Positions 11,269 to 18,796 of a DNA stretch of 64,000 bases are shown here, one piece after another. Each line of letters starts with the position of its first letter. Within the stretch, counting starts at the first letter, position 1. The notes under the pieces are model-generated. The model did no database searches. It was not told where the DNA came from and was given only the letters and a program-made list of their open reading frames with translations. The translations under genes were made by a program, and so were the position numbers. Origin of the DNA: Streptomyces subrutilus (GTDB lineage: Bacteria; Actinomycetota; Actinomycetes; Streptomycetales; Streptomycetaceae); contig NZ_CP023701.1 in NCBI RefSeq assembly GCF_008704535.1, positions 3,474,501 through 3,538,500 of the forward strand, read 5' to 3'.

Positions 11269-11343
11269 CCCCCGGCCCGCACGCGGGCGCGCACCGGCCG
11301 GGAGCCGGCCCGGCCGGGCCGCCCGCGCACCGGCCGGGGCGCG

Positions 11344-11778
11344 CTACGCCGCCGCCCGCACCGCGTTGGCGGTGATCGCGTCGCGCAGGAACACCGCCAG
11401 CCCCGGGCGGACGGCGTCGTAGTGCGCGGTGAAGCGCTCGTCGGCCGCGTACATCTCGCCGAGGCAGGTGTGCATCGCGTACGAGCAGGTGTAGGCGTGC
11501 CCGTCGATCCAGCCGCGGTGCTCCTCCGCCAGGTCCATGGCCGGCTCCGAATCGGCGGCGGCGCCCGCCTCCATCAGCCCGGCCAGCCGCCGGTCGATGT
11601 CGTCGGCCAGGTCCCGGGCCCGCTCCCAGTCCTCCTTCGTCATCGAGGCGGCCCGGCGCCGGGACTGCGCGTAGGCGTCGGTCGCGCCCCAGCGCCGCTC
11701 CACCTCCTCGGCGTACCGCTCGGGGTCGTGGTCCCCGAAGACCTCGAACTTCTCCTCGGGGGTGAGGTTGATGCCCAT
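11344..11778 (-). other. Internal translation start giving TipAS (ligand-binding domain alone)
   Basis: In frame inside tipA, ATG 11778 (Met110, MGINLTPEEKFEVFG) is preceded by GGAGG ending 8 nt upstream. In S. lividans the same position yields TipAS, the abundant antibiotic-sequestering short form. The site is visible here; that it is used is inferred from the family. Confidence 0.7.
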
Positions 11779-12105
11779 CTTCTTCGCCTCCATGGCGCGC
11801 TCCACGGCCTCGGCCATCCGCTGGAGCCGGGCGATCCGGTCGGACAGCAGCGCGTGCTGCCGGCGCAGGTGCTCCCGCGCGTCCGTCTCGGGGTCGTCCA
11901 GCAGGACCGCGACCTCGTCGAGGGGGAAGCCGAGCTCCCGGTGGAACAGGATCCGCTGCAGCCGGTCCAGGTCGGCGTCGTCGTACCGCCGGTGGCCCGC
12001 GTGGCTGCGGCCGCTCGGGGAGAGCAGACCGATCTCGTCGTAGTGGTGCAGGGTGCGCACCGTCACTCCGGCGAAACCGGCGACCTGGCCCACGGAGTAG
12101 CCCAT
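11344..12105 (-). CDS. tipA: TipA-type MerR regulator (thiopeptide-binding)
   Basis: MerR-family activator that binds thiopeptide antibiotics covalently. Residues 1-70 form the winged-helix domain (YSVGQVAGFAGVTVRTLHHY), followed by the dimer coiled coil to about 108 and a TipAS ligand-binding domain (110-253). The length, 253 residues, equals that of S. lividans TipAL, and the cysteine that captures thiostrepton (C214 in MHTCLGEMY) is at the same position. An internal ATG at codon 110 has its own GGAGG, so the short TipAS form can also be made. The upstream region has a MerR-type promoter that resembles ptipA. No thiopeptide genes are nearby, so it probably senses foreign compounds and controls a multidrug response. 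Confidence 0.93.
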   Translation of the reverse strand: MGYSVGQVAGFAGVTVRTLHHYDEIGLLSPSGRSHAGHRRYDDADLDRLQRILFHRELGFPLDEVAVLLDDPETDAREHLRRQHALLSDRIARLQRMAEAVERAMEAKKMGINLTPEEKFEVFGDHDPERYAEEVERRWGATDAYAQSRRRAASMTKEDWERARDLADDIDRRLAGLMEAGAAADSEPAMDLAEEHRGWIDGHAYTCSYAMHTCLGEMYAADERFTAHYDAVRPGLAVFLRDAITANAVRAAA

Positions 12106-12138
12106 CTCTTCCGCTCCTCTTCCTCGGGTACGCCCCTC

Positions 12139-12169
12139 ACTGTGGTCCCTCACGTCGCGTGAGGTGCAA
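12139..12169 (-). promoter_or_regulatory. MerR-type autoregulated promoter of tipA
   Basis: On the minus strand a TTGCAC -35 (12169-12164) is followed by a 19-bp spacer and a CACAGT -10 (12144-12139). The spacer overlaps a palindrome with 7-bp arms, CCTCACGTCGCGTGAGG on the plus strand (12148-12164). A long 19-bp spacer holding a dyad is the hallmark of MerR-activated promoters and, as I recall, closely matches the S. lividans ptipA layout. Confidence 0.75.
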
Positions 12170-12253
12170 GTCCGGCGGGCGGCGGCGGTCAGCCGGCGGT
12201 GCGTGATCTCGCCGATGTGCCCGAGCTGCTCCGGGCCGCCGCCCGGCGCGGGA

Positions 12254-12766
12254 TCAGCCCATCGCGCGGGTGCCGTCGAGCGTCTCGCGGACGATGTCCG
12301 CGTGCCCCGCGTGCCGGGCGAACTCCTCCACCAGGTGCAGCAGCAGCCAGCGCATCGAGACCTTGCCGTTCTCGGGGAACCAGGGCGCCGGCGGCAGCGG
12401 GAAGGTGTCGTCGAGGCTCGGGACGGCGGCGATGAAGGCCTCCGTCTCGCGCGCGACCCCGTCCCAGAACTCCAGCACCGAGGCCACGGACTCCCCCTCG
12501 GCAAGCCGGAAGCCCTCCTGGTACGCCTCCCGGGTCCGCTCCCGCTCGCTCGGGCGGCGCTGCGCCATCCGCAGCCAGCCCAGCTCGCACTCGGCCACGT
12601 GCTTGAGCAGCCCGCCCACCGAGAGCGCGCTGGCGCTCGGGCTGCTCGACGCCTGCTCCGCCGTCAGCCCCCGCGCCGCCTCGCGCAGCGCGGCCCGCTG
12701 GGCCTCGACGAAGGAGAGGAGCGTGCCGCGCTCGTCACCGGGGACTTCCAGGGACACCTCAGCCAT
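12254..12766 (-). CDS. DinB-family (DUF664) protein
   Basis: A 170-residue four-helix-bundle protein of the DinB/YfiT group. The family's metal-binding histidines are visible as GGLLKHVAECELGW (about residue 55) and LLLHLVEEFARHAGHADI (about 145-160). Many actinobacterial members are thiol transferases that use mycothiol or are of unknown role. It lies 148 bp downstream of tipA's start region on the same strand, but separated by the tipA promoter, so not an operon with it. Start is ATG 12766. Confidence 0.85.
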   Translation of the reverse strand: MAEVSLEVPGDERGTLLSFVEAQRAALREAARGLTAEQASSSPSASALSVGGLLKHVAECELGWLRMAQRRPSERERTREAYQEGFRLAEGESVASVLEFWDGVARETEAFIAAVPSLDDTFPLPPAPWFPENGKVSMRWLLLHLVEEFARHAGHADIVRETLDGTRAMG

Positions 12767-12799
12767 GACCGACCGCCTGCTTCCGTTGCTCGCGTGAGG

Positions 12800-12828
12800 G
12801 TCGAAGCGGGTCTCTCTCCCGCTTCGAC
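12800..12828 (-). terminator. Hairpin after the PBP2 gene
   Basis: An 11-bp inverted repeat (GTCGAAGCGGG / CCCGCTTCGAC) with a 7-nt loop lies 56 bp beyond the PBP2 stop and before the dinB-like start. Confidence 0.7.
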
Positions 12829-12883
12829 GGCTTCGAGGACCACGCTACGGAGCCCTGCGGTCGGGTTCTGTCCGCTACTGCGG

Positions 12884-14971
12884 TCAGGACGCGGGATTCT
12901 CGCCGTCCGGCCGCACCGCCGGCAGCGCGGTGGCCGGCTTGGGCAGCAGGGCCTTGGAGAGGTCCTGGGCGCCCTTCTCGTCCAGCCCGTACATGGCCTC
13001 GTAGATCTTGCGGACCGCCGGACCCGACGCGCCGGAGCCCGTACCGCCCTGGGAGATCGTCATGACGATCGAGTAGTCCTCGGTGTACGAGGCGAACCAC
13101 GAGGTGGTCTGCTTGCCCTGGACCTCGGCGGTGCCGGTCTTGGCGTGCATCGGGATCTGCTTCTGCGGCCAGCCGACGAACCGCCAGGCCGCGCTGCCGG
13201 TGGTGGCCACCGAGGCGAGGGCCCCGTCGATGTCCTCGCGGGTCTCGGCGTCCATCGGCAGCCTGCCCTGGACCTTCGGGGCGATCTCCCGGACCGAGGT
13301 GCCGTCGGCGCTGACCACGGCCTTGCCCACGCTGGGCTGGTGGAGGGTGCCGCCGTTGGCGATCGCCGCGTAGACCGAGGCCATCTGGACCGGCGTGACG
13401 AGGGTGTCGCCCTGGCCGATCGAGTAGTTGATCGCGTCGCCCTCGCGCATCTGGTTGCCCTCGCGGCAGTTCTCGTAGGCGATCTTCTCGGCGAACGAGC
13501 CGTTCTTCTTGCCGTCCCGGCACCAGGCGGCCTTGTTCGCCTCGAAGAAGTCCTGCTTCCACTTGCGGTCGGGGACCCGGCCGGGGACCTCGTTCGGGAG
13601 GTCGATGCCGGTGGGCTTGCCGAGGCCGAACTCGTGGGCCGTCTTGAAGAACCAGTCGTTCGGCGTCTTCTTCGGGTTGATCCCGCCGTCCTTCTTCCAC
13701 TCCTGGTCCGCGATGGCGTAGTACACCGTGTCGCAGGAGACCTCCAGGGCCCGGCCGATGGTGATGTCGCCGTAGCCCTGCGACTCGAAGTTGGTGAAGG
13801 TCTGGCTGCCCACCGAGTACGCGCTGGGGCAGGGGTAGCGCCGGTCGAAGGGGTAGCCGGCGTTCACCGCGGCGGTCGAGGAGACGACCTTGAAGATGGA
13901 GCCGGGGGCCGCCTGCCCCTGGATCGCCCGGTTCAGCAGCGGGTAGTTCGACTTCTTGTCGGTGAGCTTGGCGTAGTCCTTGCCGGAGATCCCGCCCACC
14001 CAGGCGTTCGGGTCGTAGGTCGGGTTCGACGCCATCGCGACGACACGGCCGGTCTTGGCCTCCATGACGACGACGGAACCGGAGTCGGCCAGGTAGTTCT
14101 TGCCCGTGTTCTTGTCGTAGGTCTTGCGGGCCTCGATCATCGCGTTGTTCAGCTCGCGCTCGGCCACCGCCTGCACCCGCGCGTCGATCGAGGTCACGAC
14201 GTTCGACCCGGGCTGCGACTTGTCGGTCTGCCCCTGCCCGGTGACCCGCCCGAGGTTGTCCACCTCGTAGCGGGTGATGCCCGCCTTGCCCCGCAGCTCC
14301 TTGTCGTACGTGCGCTCCAGACCGGAGCGGCCGACCTGGTCGGAGCGCAGGTAGGGCGAGTCGGTCTTCTTCGCCTTGGCGATCTCCTCGTCGGTGACCG
14401 GGGAGAGGTAGCCGAGCACCTGGGAGGTGTTGGCCCCGTCCGGTCCCGCGTAGCGGCGCATCGCGGTGGGCTCGGCGGTGATCCCGGGGAAGTCCTCGGC
14501 GTGCTCGTGGATCTGGAGGGCCTGTTCGGTGGTGGCCTCGTCGCTGACCGGGATCGGCTGGTACGGCGAACCGTTCCAGCAGGGCTGCGGCGTCTTGGCG
14601 TCGCAGAGCCGGACCGTGTCGATGACCTCCTGCGGCTCCATGCCCAGCACCCCGGCCAGGCGGGTCAGGACCCCGGCGCCGCGGTCCTTCATCTTGAGCA
14701 GCTCGGTCCGGCTGGCGGAGACCACCAGGTGGGTCTGGCTGTCGGCGAGCGGCACCCCGCGCGAGTCGAGGATCGACCCGCGGACGGCGGGCTGGACGAC
14801 CTGTTGGAGATGGTTGTTCTTCGCCTCGTCCGTGTACTCCTGGCCGTTGCGTATCTGCAGGTACCAGAGCCTTCCGCCCAGGGTGAGCAGGAGCGAGAAG
14901 ACGACGATCTGGATGACGACGAGCCGGTTCTGGACCCGAGGGGTCCGGCCGGTCTCGGGTATGTTGCTCAA
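12884..14971 (-). CDS. Class B penicillin-binding protein 2 (transpeptidase)
   Basis: Monofunctional D,D-transpeptidase that cross-links peptidoglycan at the outer face of the membrane. The 695-residue protein has a membrane anchor (about 17-37), the PBP dimerisation or pedestal domain starting at about 60 (VRGSILDSRG), and a transpeptidase domain with S358-I-F-K361, the second motif SCD (413-415) and KTG (611-613). Domain order and size match MrdA/PBP2-type enzymes. There is no mreBCD or rodA next to it, so this looks like one of several extra class B PBPs in Streptomyces. Possible sporulation or branching role is inference. Start is ATG 14971. Confidence 0.92.
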   Translation of the reverse strand: MSNIPETGRTPRVQNRLVVIQIVVFSLLLTLGGRLWYLQIRNGQEYTDEAKNNHLQQVVQPAVRGSILDSRGVPLADSQTHLVVSASRTELLKMKDRGAGVLTRLAGVLGMEPQEVIDTVRLCDAKTPQPCWNGSPYQPIPVSDEATTEQALQIHEHAEDFPGITAEPTAMRRYAGPDGANTSQVLGYLSPVTDEEIAKAKKTDSPYLRSDQVGRSGLERTYDKELRGKAGITRYEVDNLGRVTGQGQTDKSQPGSNVVTSIDARVQAVAERELNNAMIEARKTYDKNTGKNYLADSGSVVVMEAKTGRVVAMASNPTYDPNAWVGGISGKDYAKLTDKKSNYPLLNRAIQGQAAPGSIFKVVSSTAAVNAGYPFDRRYPCPSAYSVGSQTFTNFESQGYGDITIGRALEVSCDTVYYAIADQEWKKDGGINPKKTPNDWFFKTAHEFGLGKPTGIDLPNEVPGRVPDRKWKQDFFEANKAAWCRDGKKNGSFAEKIAYENCREGNQMREGDAINYSIGQGDTLVTPVQMASVYAAIANGGTLHQPSVGKAVVSADGTSVREIAPKVQGRLPMDAETREDIDGALASVATTGSAAWRFVGWPQKQIPMHAKTGTAEVQGKQTTSWFASYTEDYSIVMTISQGGTGSGASGPAVRKIYEAMYGLDEKGAQDLSKALLPKPATALPAVRPDGENPAS

Positions 14972-15029
14972 CTTGCTCTCCCCCGGGCGGGCGCCGCGTA
15001 CGCCCGGCCGAGTCTAGGCCGATCGGGTG

Positions 15030-16487
15030 TCAGAACGGGAAGTGCGTCCGGCCGTGCTGGACGGAGATCCACTTCGTGGTGGTGAAGGCCTCGACCGTGG
15101 CCTCGCCGTTCAGCCGGCCCAGCCCCGAGGCCTTCTCCCCGCCGAACGCCGCCAGCGGCTCGTCCCCGATCGTGGAGTCGTTGACGTGGATCATCCCGGT
15201 CTCGATCCGCTGGGCGAAGCGCACGCCCCGCTCCACGTCCCGGGTGTGCACGGCGCCGCTGAGCCCGTACGGGGTCGCGTTGGTCAGCCGTACGGCCTCG
15301 TCCTCGCCGTCGAAGACCACCAGCAGGGCCACCGGGCCGAAGATCTCCTGCCCGAGCAGCGGCGAGTCCTCGGGGAGGCCGGCCAGCACGGTCGGCTCCA
15401 CCAGGTTGCCGCGCGTAGACCCGCGGACGAGCGCCTGCGCGCCCTCCGCGACGGCCCGGTCCACGAGGGCGGTCAGGGCATCGGCCTGGAAGGAGTTGAT
15501 CAGCGGGCCGATGTGGGTGTCGGCCTCGTGCGGATCGCCCGTCTTCAGGGCGCGGACGCGGGCGGTGAACTTCTCGGTGAACTCCTCCGCCACGGAGGCG
15601 TCGACCAGGATGCGGTTGGCCGCCATGCAGACCTGGCCCTGGTAGACGAACCGGCTGAAGACGGCCGCGTCCACCGCGTAGTCCAGGTCCGCGTCGTCCA
15701 GGACGACCAGCGCGCTGTTGCCGCTGAGCTCCAGGACGGTCCGCTTGAAGTGGCGGGCGGCGACGGCGCCGACGTGCCGGCCGACCCGGTCCGACCCGGC
15801 GAAGGAGATGACCTTGGGGACGGGGTGGGTCAGCAGCGCGTCGCCGATCTCCGCTATGTCGGTGACCAGCACGTTCAGCAGGCCGGCCGGGAGCCCGGCG
15901 TCCTCGAAGATCTTGGCGATGACCCCGCCGCCGACCACGGGCGCGTTCTGGTTCGGCTTGATCACCACCGCGTTGCCCAGGGCCAGGGCCGGGGCCACGG
16001 ACTTGAGGGTGACCAGGAACGGGAAGTTGAACGGGCTGATCACCGTGACGACGCCGACCGGGAGGCGCTGGACCCGGTTCTCCTTGCCCGCGACGGGCGA
16101 GGCCAGGATGCGGCCCTCGGGGCGCACGGCCAGCTGGATCGCCTCGCGGATGAACTCCATCGCGCTGTGGACCTCGTACTCGGCCTTGGGACGGGTCCCG
16201 CCGAGCTCGTCGATCATCGCCTCGGCGATCTCGTCCGCGCGCTCCCCGGTGATCCGCAGGGCGCGTTCCAGGACCTCGCGTCTGGCGTAGGGGCTGGTGG
16301 CGGCCCACTCCCGCTGCGCGCGCTCGGCGCCGCGGTAGGCCTGGTCCACCTGCTCGACGGTGGCCACGGTGATGGCGGCCAGCTTCTCGCCGTTGTAGGG
16401 ATTGACGTCGATGATGTCCCACGAACCGGTGCCGGCCAGCCATTCGCCGTCGATGTACTGGTGAGCCAGGTCGCTGAATATGGACAT
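15030..16487 (-). CDS. Aldehyde dehydrogenase (NAD(P)-dependent)
   Basis: The 485-residue soluble enzyme oxidises an aldehyde to the acid. Visible are the cofactor-binding segment VTVISPFNFPF (about 145-155), the general base Glu in LELSGNSALVVLDD (about 253), and the catalytic Cys in YQGQVCMAANRI (about 288). Overall it resembles the benzaldehyde/vanillin dehydrogenase branch, but the substrate cannot be set from sequence. Start at ATG 16487 (MSIFSDLAHQYIDGEW), with AAGGGA about 5 nt upstream; the frame is open further to 16550 without a ribosome site. It follows no obvious partner gene. Confidence 0.9.
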   Translation of the reverse strand: MSIFSDLAHQYIDGEWLAGTGSWDIIDVNPYNGEKLAAITVATVEQVDQAYRGAERAQREWAATSPYARREVLERALRITGERADEIAEAMIDELGGTRPKAEYEVHSAMEFIREAIQLAVRPEGRILASPVAGKENRVQRLPVGVVTVISPFNFPFLVTLKSVAPALALGNAVVIKPNQNAPVVGGGVIAKIFEDAGLPAGLLNVLVTDIAEIGDALLTHPVPKVISFAGSDRVGRHVGAVAARHFKRTVLELSGNSALVVLDDADLDYAVDAAVFSRFVYQGQVCMAANRILVDASVAEEFTEKFTARVRALKTGDPHEADTHIGPLINSFQADALTALVDRAVAEGAQALVRGSTRGNLVEPTVLAGLPEDSPLLGQEIFGPVALLVVFDGEDEAVRLTNATPYGLSGAVHTRDVERGVRFAQRIETGMIHVNDSTIGDEPLAAFGGEKASGLGRLNGEATVEAFTTTKWISVQHGRTHFPF

Positions 16488-16576
16488 GCCATCCCTTACT
16501 GCGAGCGCGCACCCGTGCGCTGCACCGGAGACCGATCGGTCATCATGCACTGATCAGACGTCATACTACGTGCGAA

Positions 16577-17437
16577 TCAAGACAGTTGGAGCAGGCCGCG
16601 AAGAAGATCCCTGGTCCGGTCGGGATCGGGGCAGTCGGACTGGAGCCGCTCCATCGCCCGGCCGTACTGACCCACTTCCTCGTCCTTGTCCAGGTAGAGG
16701 GCGCTGGTGAGCTGTTCCAGATAGACGATGTCCTGAAGGTCCGACTCGGGGAAGCGCAGCAGGGTGAAGGCTCCGCTCTCGCCCGCGTGGCCGCCGAAGG
16801 AGAACGGCATCACCTGGAGCTGGACGTTCGGCCGCTGGGAGATCTCGATGAGGTGCTCCAGCTGCCCCCGCATGACGTCGCGGTCGCCGTACGGGCGGCG
16901 CAGCGCGGCCTCGTCGAGGACGGCGTGGAAGACCGGGGCGCTCTCGGAGACGAGGACCTTCTGCCGCTCCAGGCGCAGGGCGACCCGGCGGTCGATCTCG
17001 GCGGAGGTGGCGCCGGGCATGCCGCGCCGGACGACGGCCTGGGCGTACGCCTCGGTCTGCAGCAGGCCGTGGACGAACTGCACCTCGTAGATGCGGATGA
17101 GGGAGGCGGCTCCCTCCAGTCCGATGTAGGTCTGGAACCACCCGGGCAGCACGTCGCCGTAACTGTGCCACCACCCCGTGGCGTTGGCCTCGCGCACCAG
17201 CCCCAGGAGGGACTCCCGCTCGGCGTTGTCCGTGACCCCGTAGAGCGTGAGGAGGTCCTCTACGTCCCTGGACTTGAAGCTCACCCTTCCCAACTCCAAG
17301 CGGCTGATCTTCGATTCGGATGCGCGGATCGAGTAGCCGGCCGCCTCGCGGGTGATGCCGCGGGATTCACGGAGTCGCCTGAGCTGCGAGCCCAGGAGGA
17401 TGCGGCGCACCACAGAACCGCTGGCTTCTGCGGTCAC
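16577..17437 (-). CDS. XRE-family regulator with DUF5753 domain
   Basis: A 286-residue Streptomyces-type DNA-binding protein. Residues 10-70 are a helix-turn-helix (LRRLRESRGITREAAGYSIRASESKISRLE) and the rest is DUF5753 (WFQTYIGLEGAAS, VHGLLQTEAYA). WhiJ and its many paralogues share this layout and are usually coded beside a DUF397 protein and a small HATPase, as here. Start chosen at GTG 17437, preceded by GGGGAGGGCAGGA; an in-frame ATG at 17455 overlaps that ribosome site. Probable role is repression of developmental or stress genes with its DUF397 partner; this is inferred from the family. Confidence 0.9.
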   Translation of the reverse strand: MTAEASGSVVRRILLGSQLRRLRESRGITREAAGYSIRASESKISRLELGRVSFKSRDVEDLLTLYGVTDNAERESLLGLVREANATGWWHSYGDVLPGWFQTYIGLEGAASLIRIYEVQFVHGLLQTEAYAQAVVRRGMPGATSAEIDRRVALRLERQKVLVSESAPVFHAVLDEAALRRPYGDRDVMRGQLEHLIEISQRPNVQLQVMPFSFGGHAGESGAFTLLRFPESDLQDIVYLEQLTSALYLDKDEEVGQYGRAMERLQSDCPDPDRTRDLLRGLLQLS

Positions 17438-17811
17438 TAGTCCTGCCCTCCCCATCGCAATGGTGTGCGCCCCGTTCCGCGCCTTCGCGCGGGCGGGACA
17501 GCCAGCGGGGCCCCCGTACCCCAAGGGCCGCAGTCTGCCACCAAAACGCACTCGGCCGTACTCGTTCTGTAACGGAATCCCGCCTGCGGGAAAAGAAGTC
17601 CGTAAGTATGCGTAGGAAGAAATGAGCAAGAACCGTCACGGGTGCGGACAGGTCCGGCGCGTGCACGTGCATCTGCCCTTGCATACGGCTGCGCCATTCG
17701 GAACGATGGTCCCCGCGCACCTGCGTGCTGTTCGCGCCGGCGCCGGACCCACCCCGCAGTTCTCTTTGGTCGAAGCCGCCGCTTCGGCCGCGAATCCCGG
17801 GAGTGCCTCGC
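17438..17811. other. 374-bp divergent intergenic region, XRE regulator / HATPase
   Basis: Lower-GC region holding the divergent promoters. It contains one copy of an 18-bp element (see repeat at 17661) and, at 17578-17592, a small TCCCGC/GCGGGA hairpin. An ATG at 17622 with AGGAAG upstream opens a frame (MSKNRHGCGQ) that is out of frame with the HATPase; codon use does not support a protein, but a short leader cannot be excluded. Confidence 0.5.
17661..17678 (+). repeat. GTGCACGTGCAT element, copy 1 (18-bp form)
   Basis: GTGCACGTGCATCTGCCC, located about 150 bp upstream of the HATPase start. The same 18 bp occur inverted at 18745-18762 upstream of the DUF397 gene, and the first 12 bp again at 18398. 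Likely a regulator-binding site shared by the locus. Confidence 0.7.
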
Positions 17812-18321
17812 ATGGGGACGAATGGATCGACCATGCTCGAGCCGTTACGGCAGGGGCTTCCCCCGGTCGACCCCACGGCTGTGTCCGGATCCGCGTCCTG
17901 CGCTCTGCCGGCCCGCTTCGAAGCGGTGCGCGGCGCACGCAGTTTCACCCGGTCCACGCTCGGCCAGTGGGGTCTCGACGAGCGCTTCGACGACGTGTCG
18001 CTGGTCGTGTCCGAACTCGTCACCAACGCGCTGCGCCATGCCCTGCCCGAGGAAGTGCGGGGCGGCTGCCCCGACGCGGACCCTCCGGTACGGCTGCACC
18101 TGATGCGGTGGAGCACCCGGCTGGTGTGCGCCGTGCGCGACCCCAGCGAGGACCGGCCCGGCGGCGCGTTCTCGCCGGAGCGGACCGAGGAGAACTTCGA
18201 CCTGGAGTCCGGCCGCGGGCTGTTCCTGGTGGACTCCTACAGCGACAGCTGGGGCTGGCACCCGCTCGCGGGGCGGCTCACCGGCAAGGTCGTCTGGGCG
18301 CTGTTCCTGCTGCACGACTGA
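17812..18321 (+). CDS. ATP-binding regulatory protein (HATPase_c, anti-sigma-like)
   Basis: A 169-residue protein of the GHKL/SpoIIAB-RsbW-like group common in Streptomyces. The N box is SELVTNALRHA (E68, N72), the G1 box is AVRDPSED, and the G2 box is ESGRGLFLVDSYSD. No kinase dimerisation domain is present, so it probably acts as an anti-sigma factor or serine kinase on STAS partners. Start at ATG 17812 with GGGAG 8 nt upstream; an internal ATG at 17833 is possible. It forms a triad with the XRE/DUF5753 and DUF397 genes. Confidence 0.88.
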   Translation: MGTNGSTMLEPLRQGLPPVDPTAVSGSASCALPARFEAVRGARSFTRSTLGQWGLDERFDDVSLVVSELVTNALRHALPEEVRGGCPDADPPVRLHLMRWSTRLVCAVRDPSEDRPGGAFSPERTEENFDLESGRGLFLVDSYSDSWGWHPLAGRLTGKVVWALFLLHD

Positions 18322-18360
18322 GGCGCCGCGGCGGCGGTGCCGACCAGCCCTTACACGCCA

Positions 18361-18399
18361 ACCGGCCGGGATTGATCACTGCGATCAATCCCGGCCGGT
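18361..18399. terminator. Bidirectional terminator between HATPase and DUF397 genes
   Basis: A perfect 17-bp inverted repeat (ACCGGCCGGGATTGATC and its complement) with a 5-nt loop lies between two convergent genes, 40 bp past the HATPase stop and 34 bp past the DUF397 stop. Confidence 0.85.
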
Positions 18400-18409
18400 G
18401 CACGTGCAT
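18398..18409 (+). repeat. GTGCACGTGCAT element, copy 2 (12-bp form)
   Basis: The 12-bp core of the locus repeat, abutting the right arm of the terminator. It is in the convergent gap rather than at a promoter, so it may be chance, a looping site, or part of a duplicated segment. Confidence 0.6.
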
Positions 18410-18432
18410 GGCTTGATGAGTGCGCTGTTGCC

Positions 18433-18678
18433 TCAGCCGATCAGGTGATCGAACTCGCCGTCCTTCACGCCCAGCAGCAGGGCTTCGATCTCGGCCGGCG
18501 TGTAGACCAGGGCCGGACCGTCCGGAAAGCGCGAGTTGCGCATGGCGACGTCGCCGCCGGGCAGCCTCGCGAACTCCACGCAGGAACCCTGCGAATTGCT
18601 GTGTCTGCTCTTCTGCCACGTCAGCTCAAACAGGGAAGCGAGTTCTGCAGCTGCCATCCCGTTGTACGCGTGGTCCAC
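18433..18678 (-). CDS. DUF397 domain protein
   Basis: An 81-residue soluble protein with the DUF397 signature: LTWQKSRHSNSQGSCVEFA, then DVAMRNSRFPDGPALVYT and a C-terminal helix. DUF397 proteins are partners of XRE/DUF5753 regulators in Streptomyces (for example next to whiJ), and are thought to modulate their DNA binding. Start is GTG 18678 (VDHAYNG). Its upstream region carries copy 3 of the GTGCACGTGCAT element. Confidence 0.9.
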   Translation of the reverse strand: MDHAYNGMAAAELASLFELTWQKSRHSNSQGSCVEFARLPGGDVAMRNSRFPDGPALVYTPAEIEALLLGVKDGEFDHLIG

Positions 18679-18744
18679 AGGAAGCCCCCGATAGTGCAGA
18701 TGTCAACTGCACCGGATCATAGCTGTGTTCATAAGCGCCTGCAT

Positions 18745-18762
18745 GGGCAGATGCACGTGCAC
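18745..18762 (-). repeat. GTGCACGTGCAT element, copy 3 (18-bp form, inverted)
   Basis: Exact reverse complement of the 18 bp at 17661-17678, located 67 bp upstream of the DUF397 start in the orientation of that gene. Thus both outer genes of the locus carry the same element at a similar place relative to their transcription. Confidence 0.7.
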
Positions 18763-18796
18763 GGAGGGTGCCGTACTGATCACAAACGCGACCGCA

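Noticed and set aside
11344..12105. Thiopeptide biosynthetic locus next to tipA
   Set aside because: No precursor peptide, YcaO or dehydratase genes in the neighbourhood.
12164..15085. 973-codon plus-strand frame opposite the dinB-like and PBP2 genes
   Set aside because: Shadow of real minus-strand genes: Arg/Gly/Val/Leu-rich with no family motifs. The same applies to the other very long antisense frames, e.g. 3161-4618, 30526-34053, 34017-37253, 39685-42609.
18398..18762. Small transposon bounded by the inverted 18-bp repeats at 17661 and 18745
   Set aside because: The enclosed genes are typical regulators, there is no transposase and no target-site duplication that I can see; regulatory sites are a better explanation.
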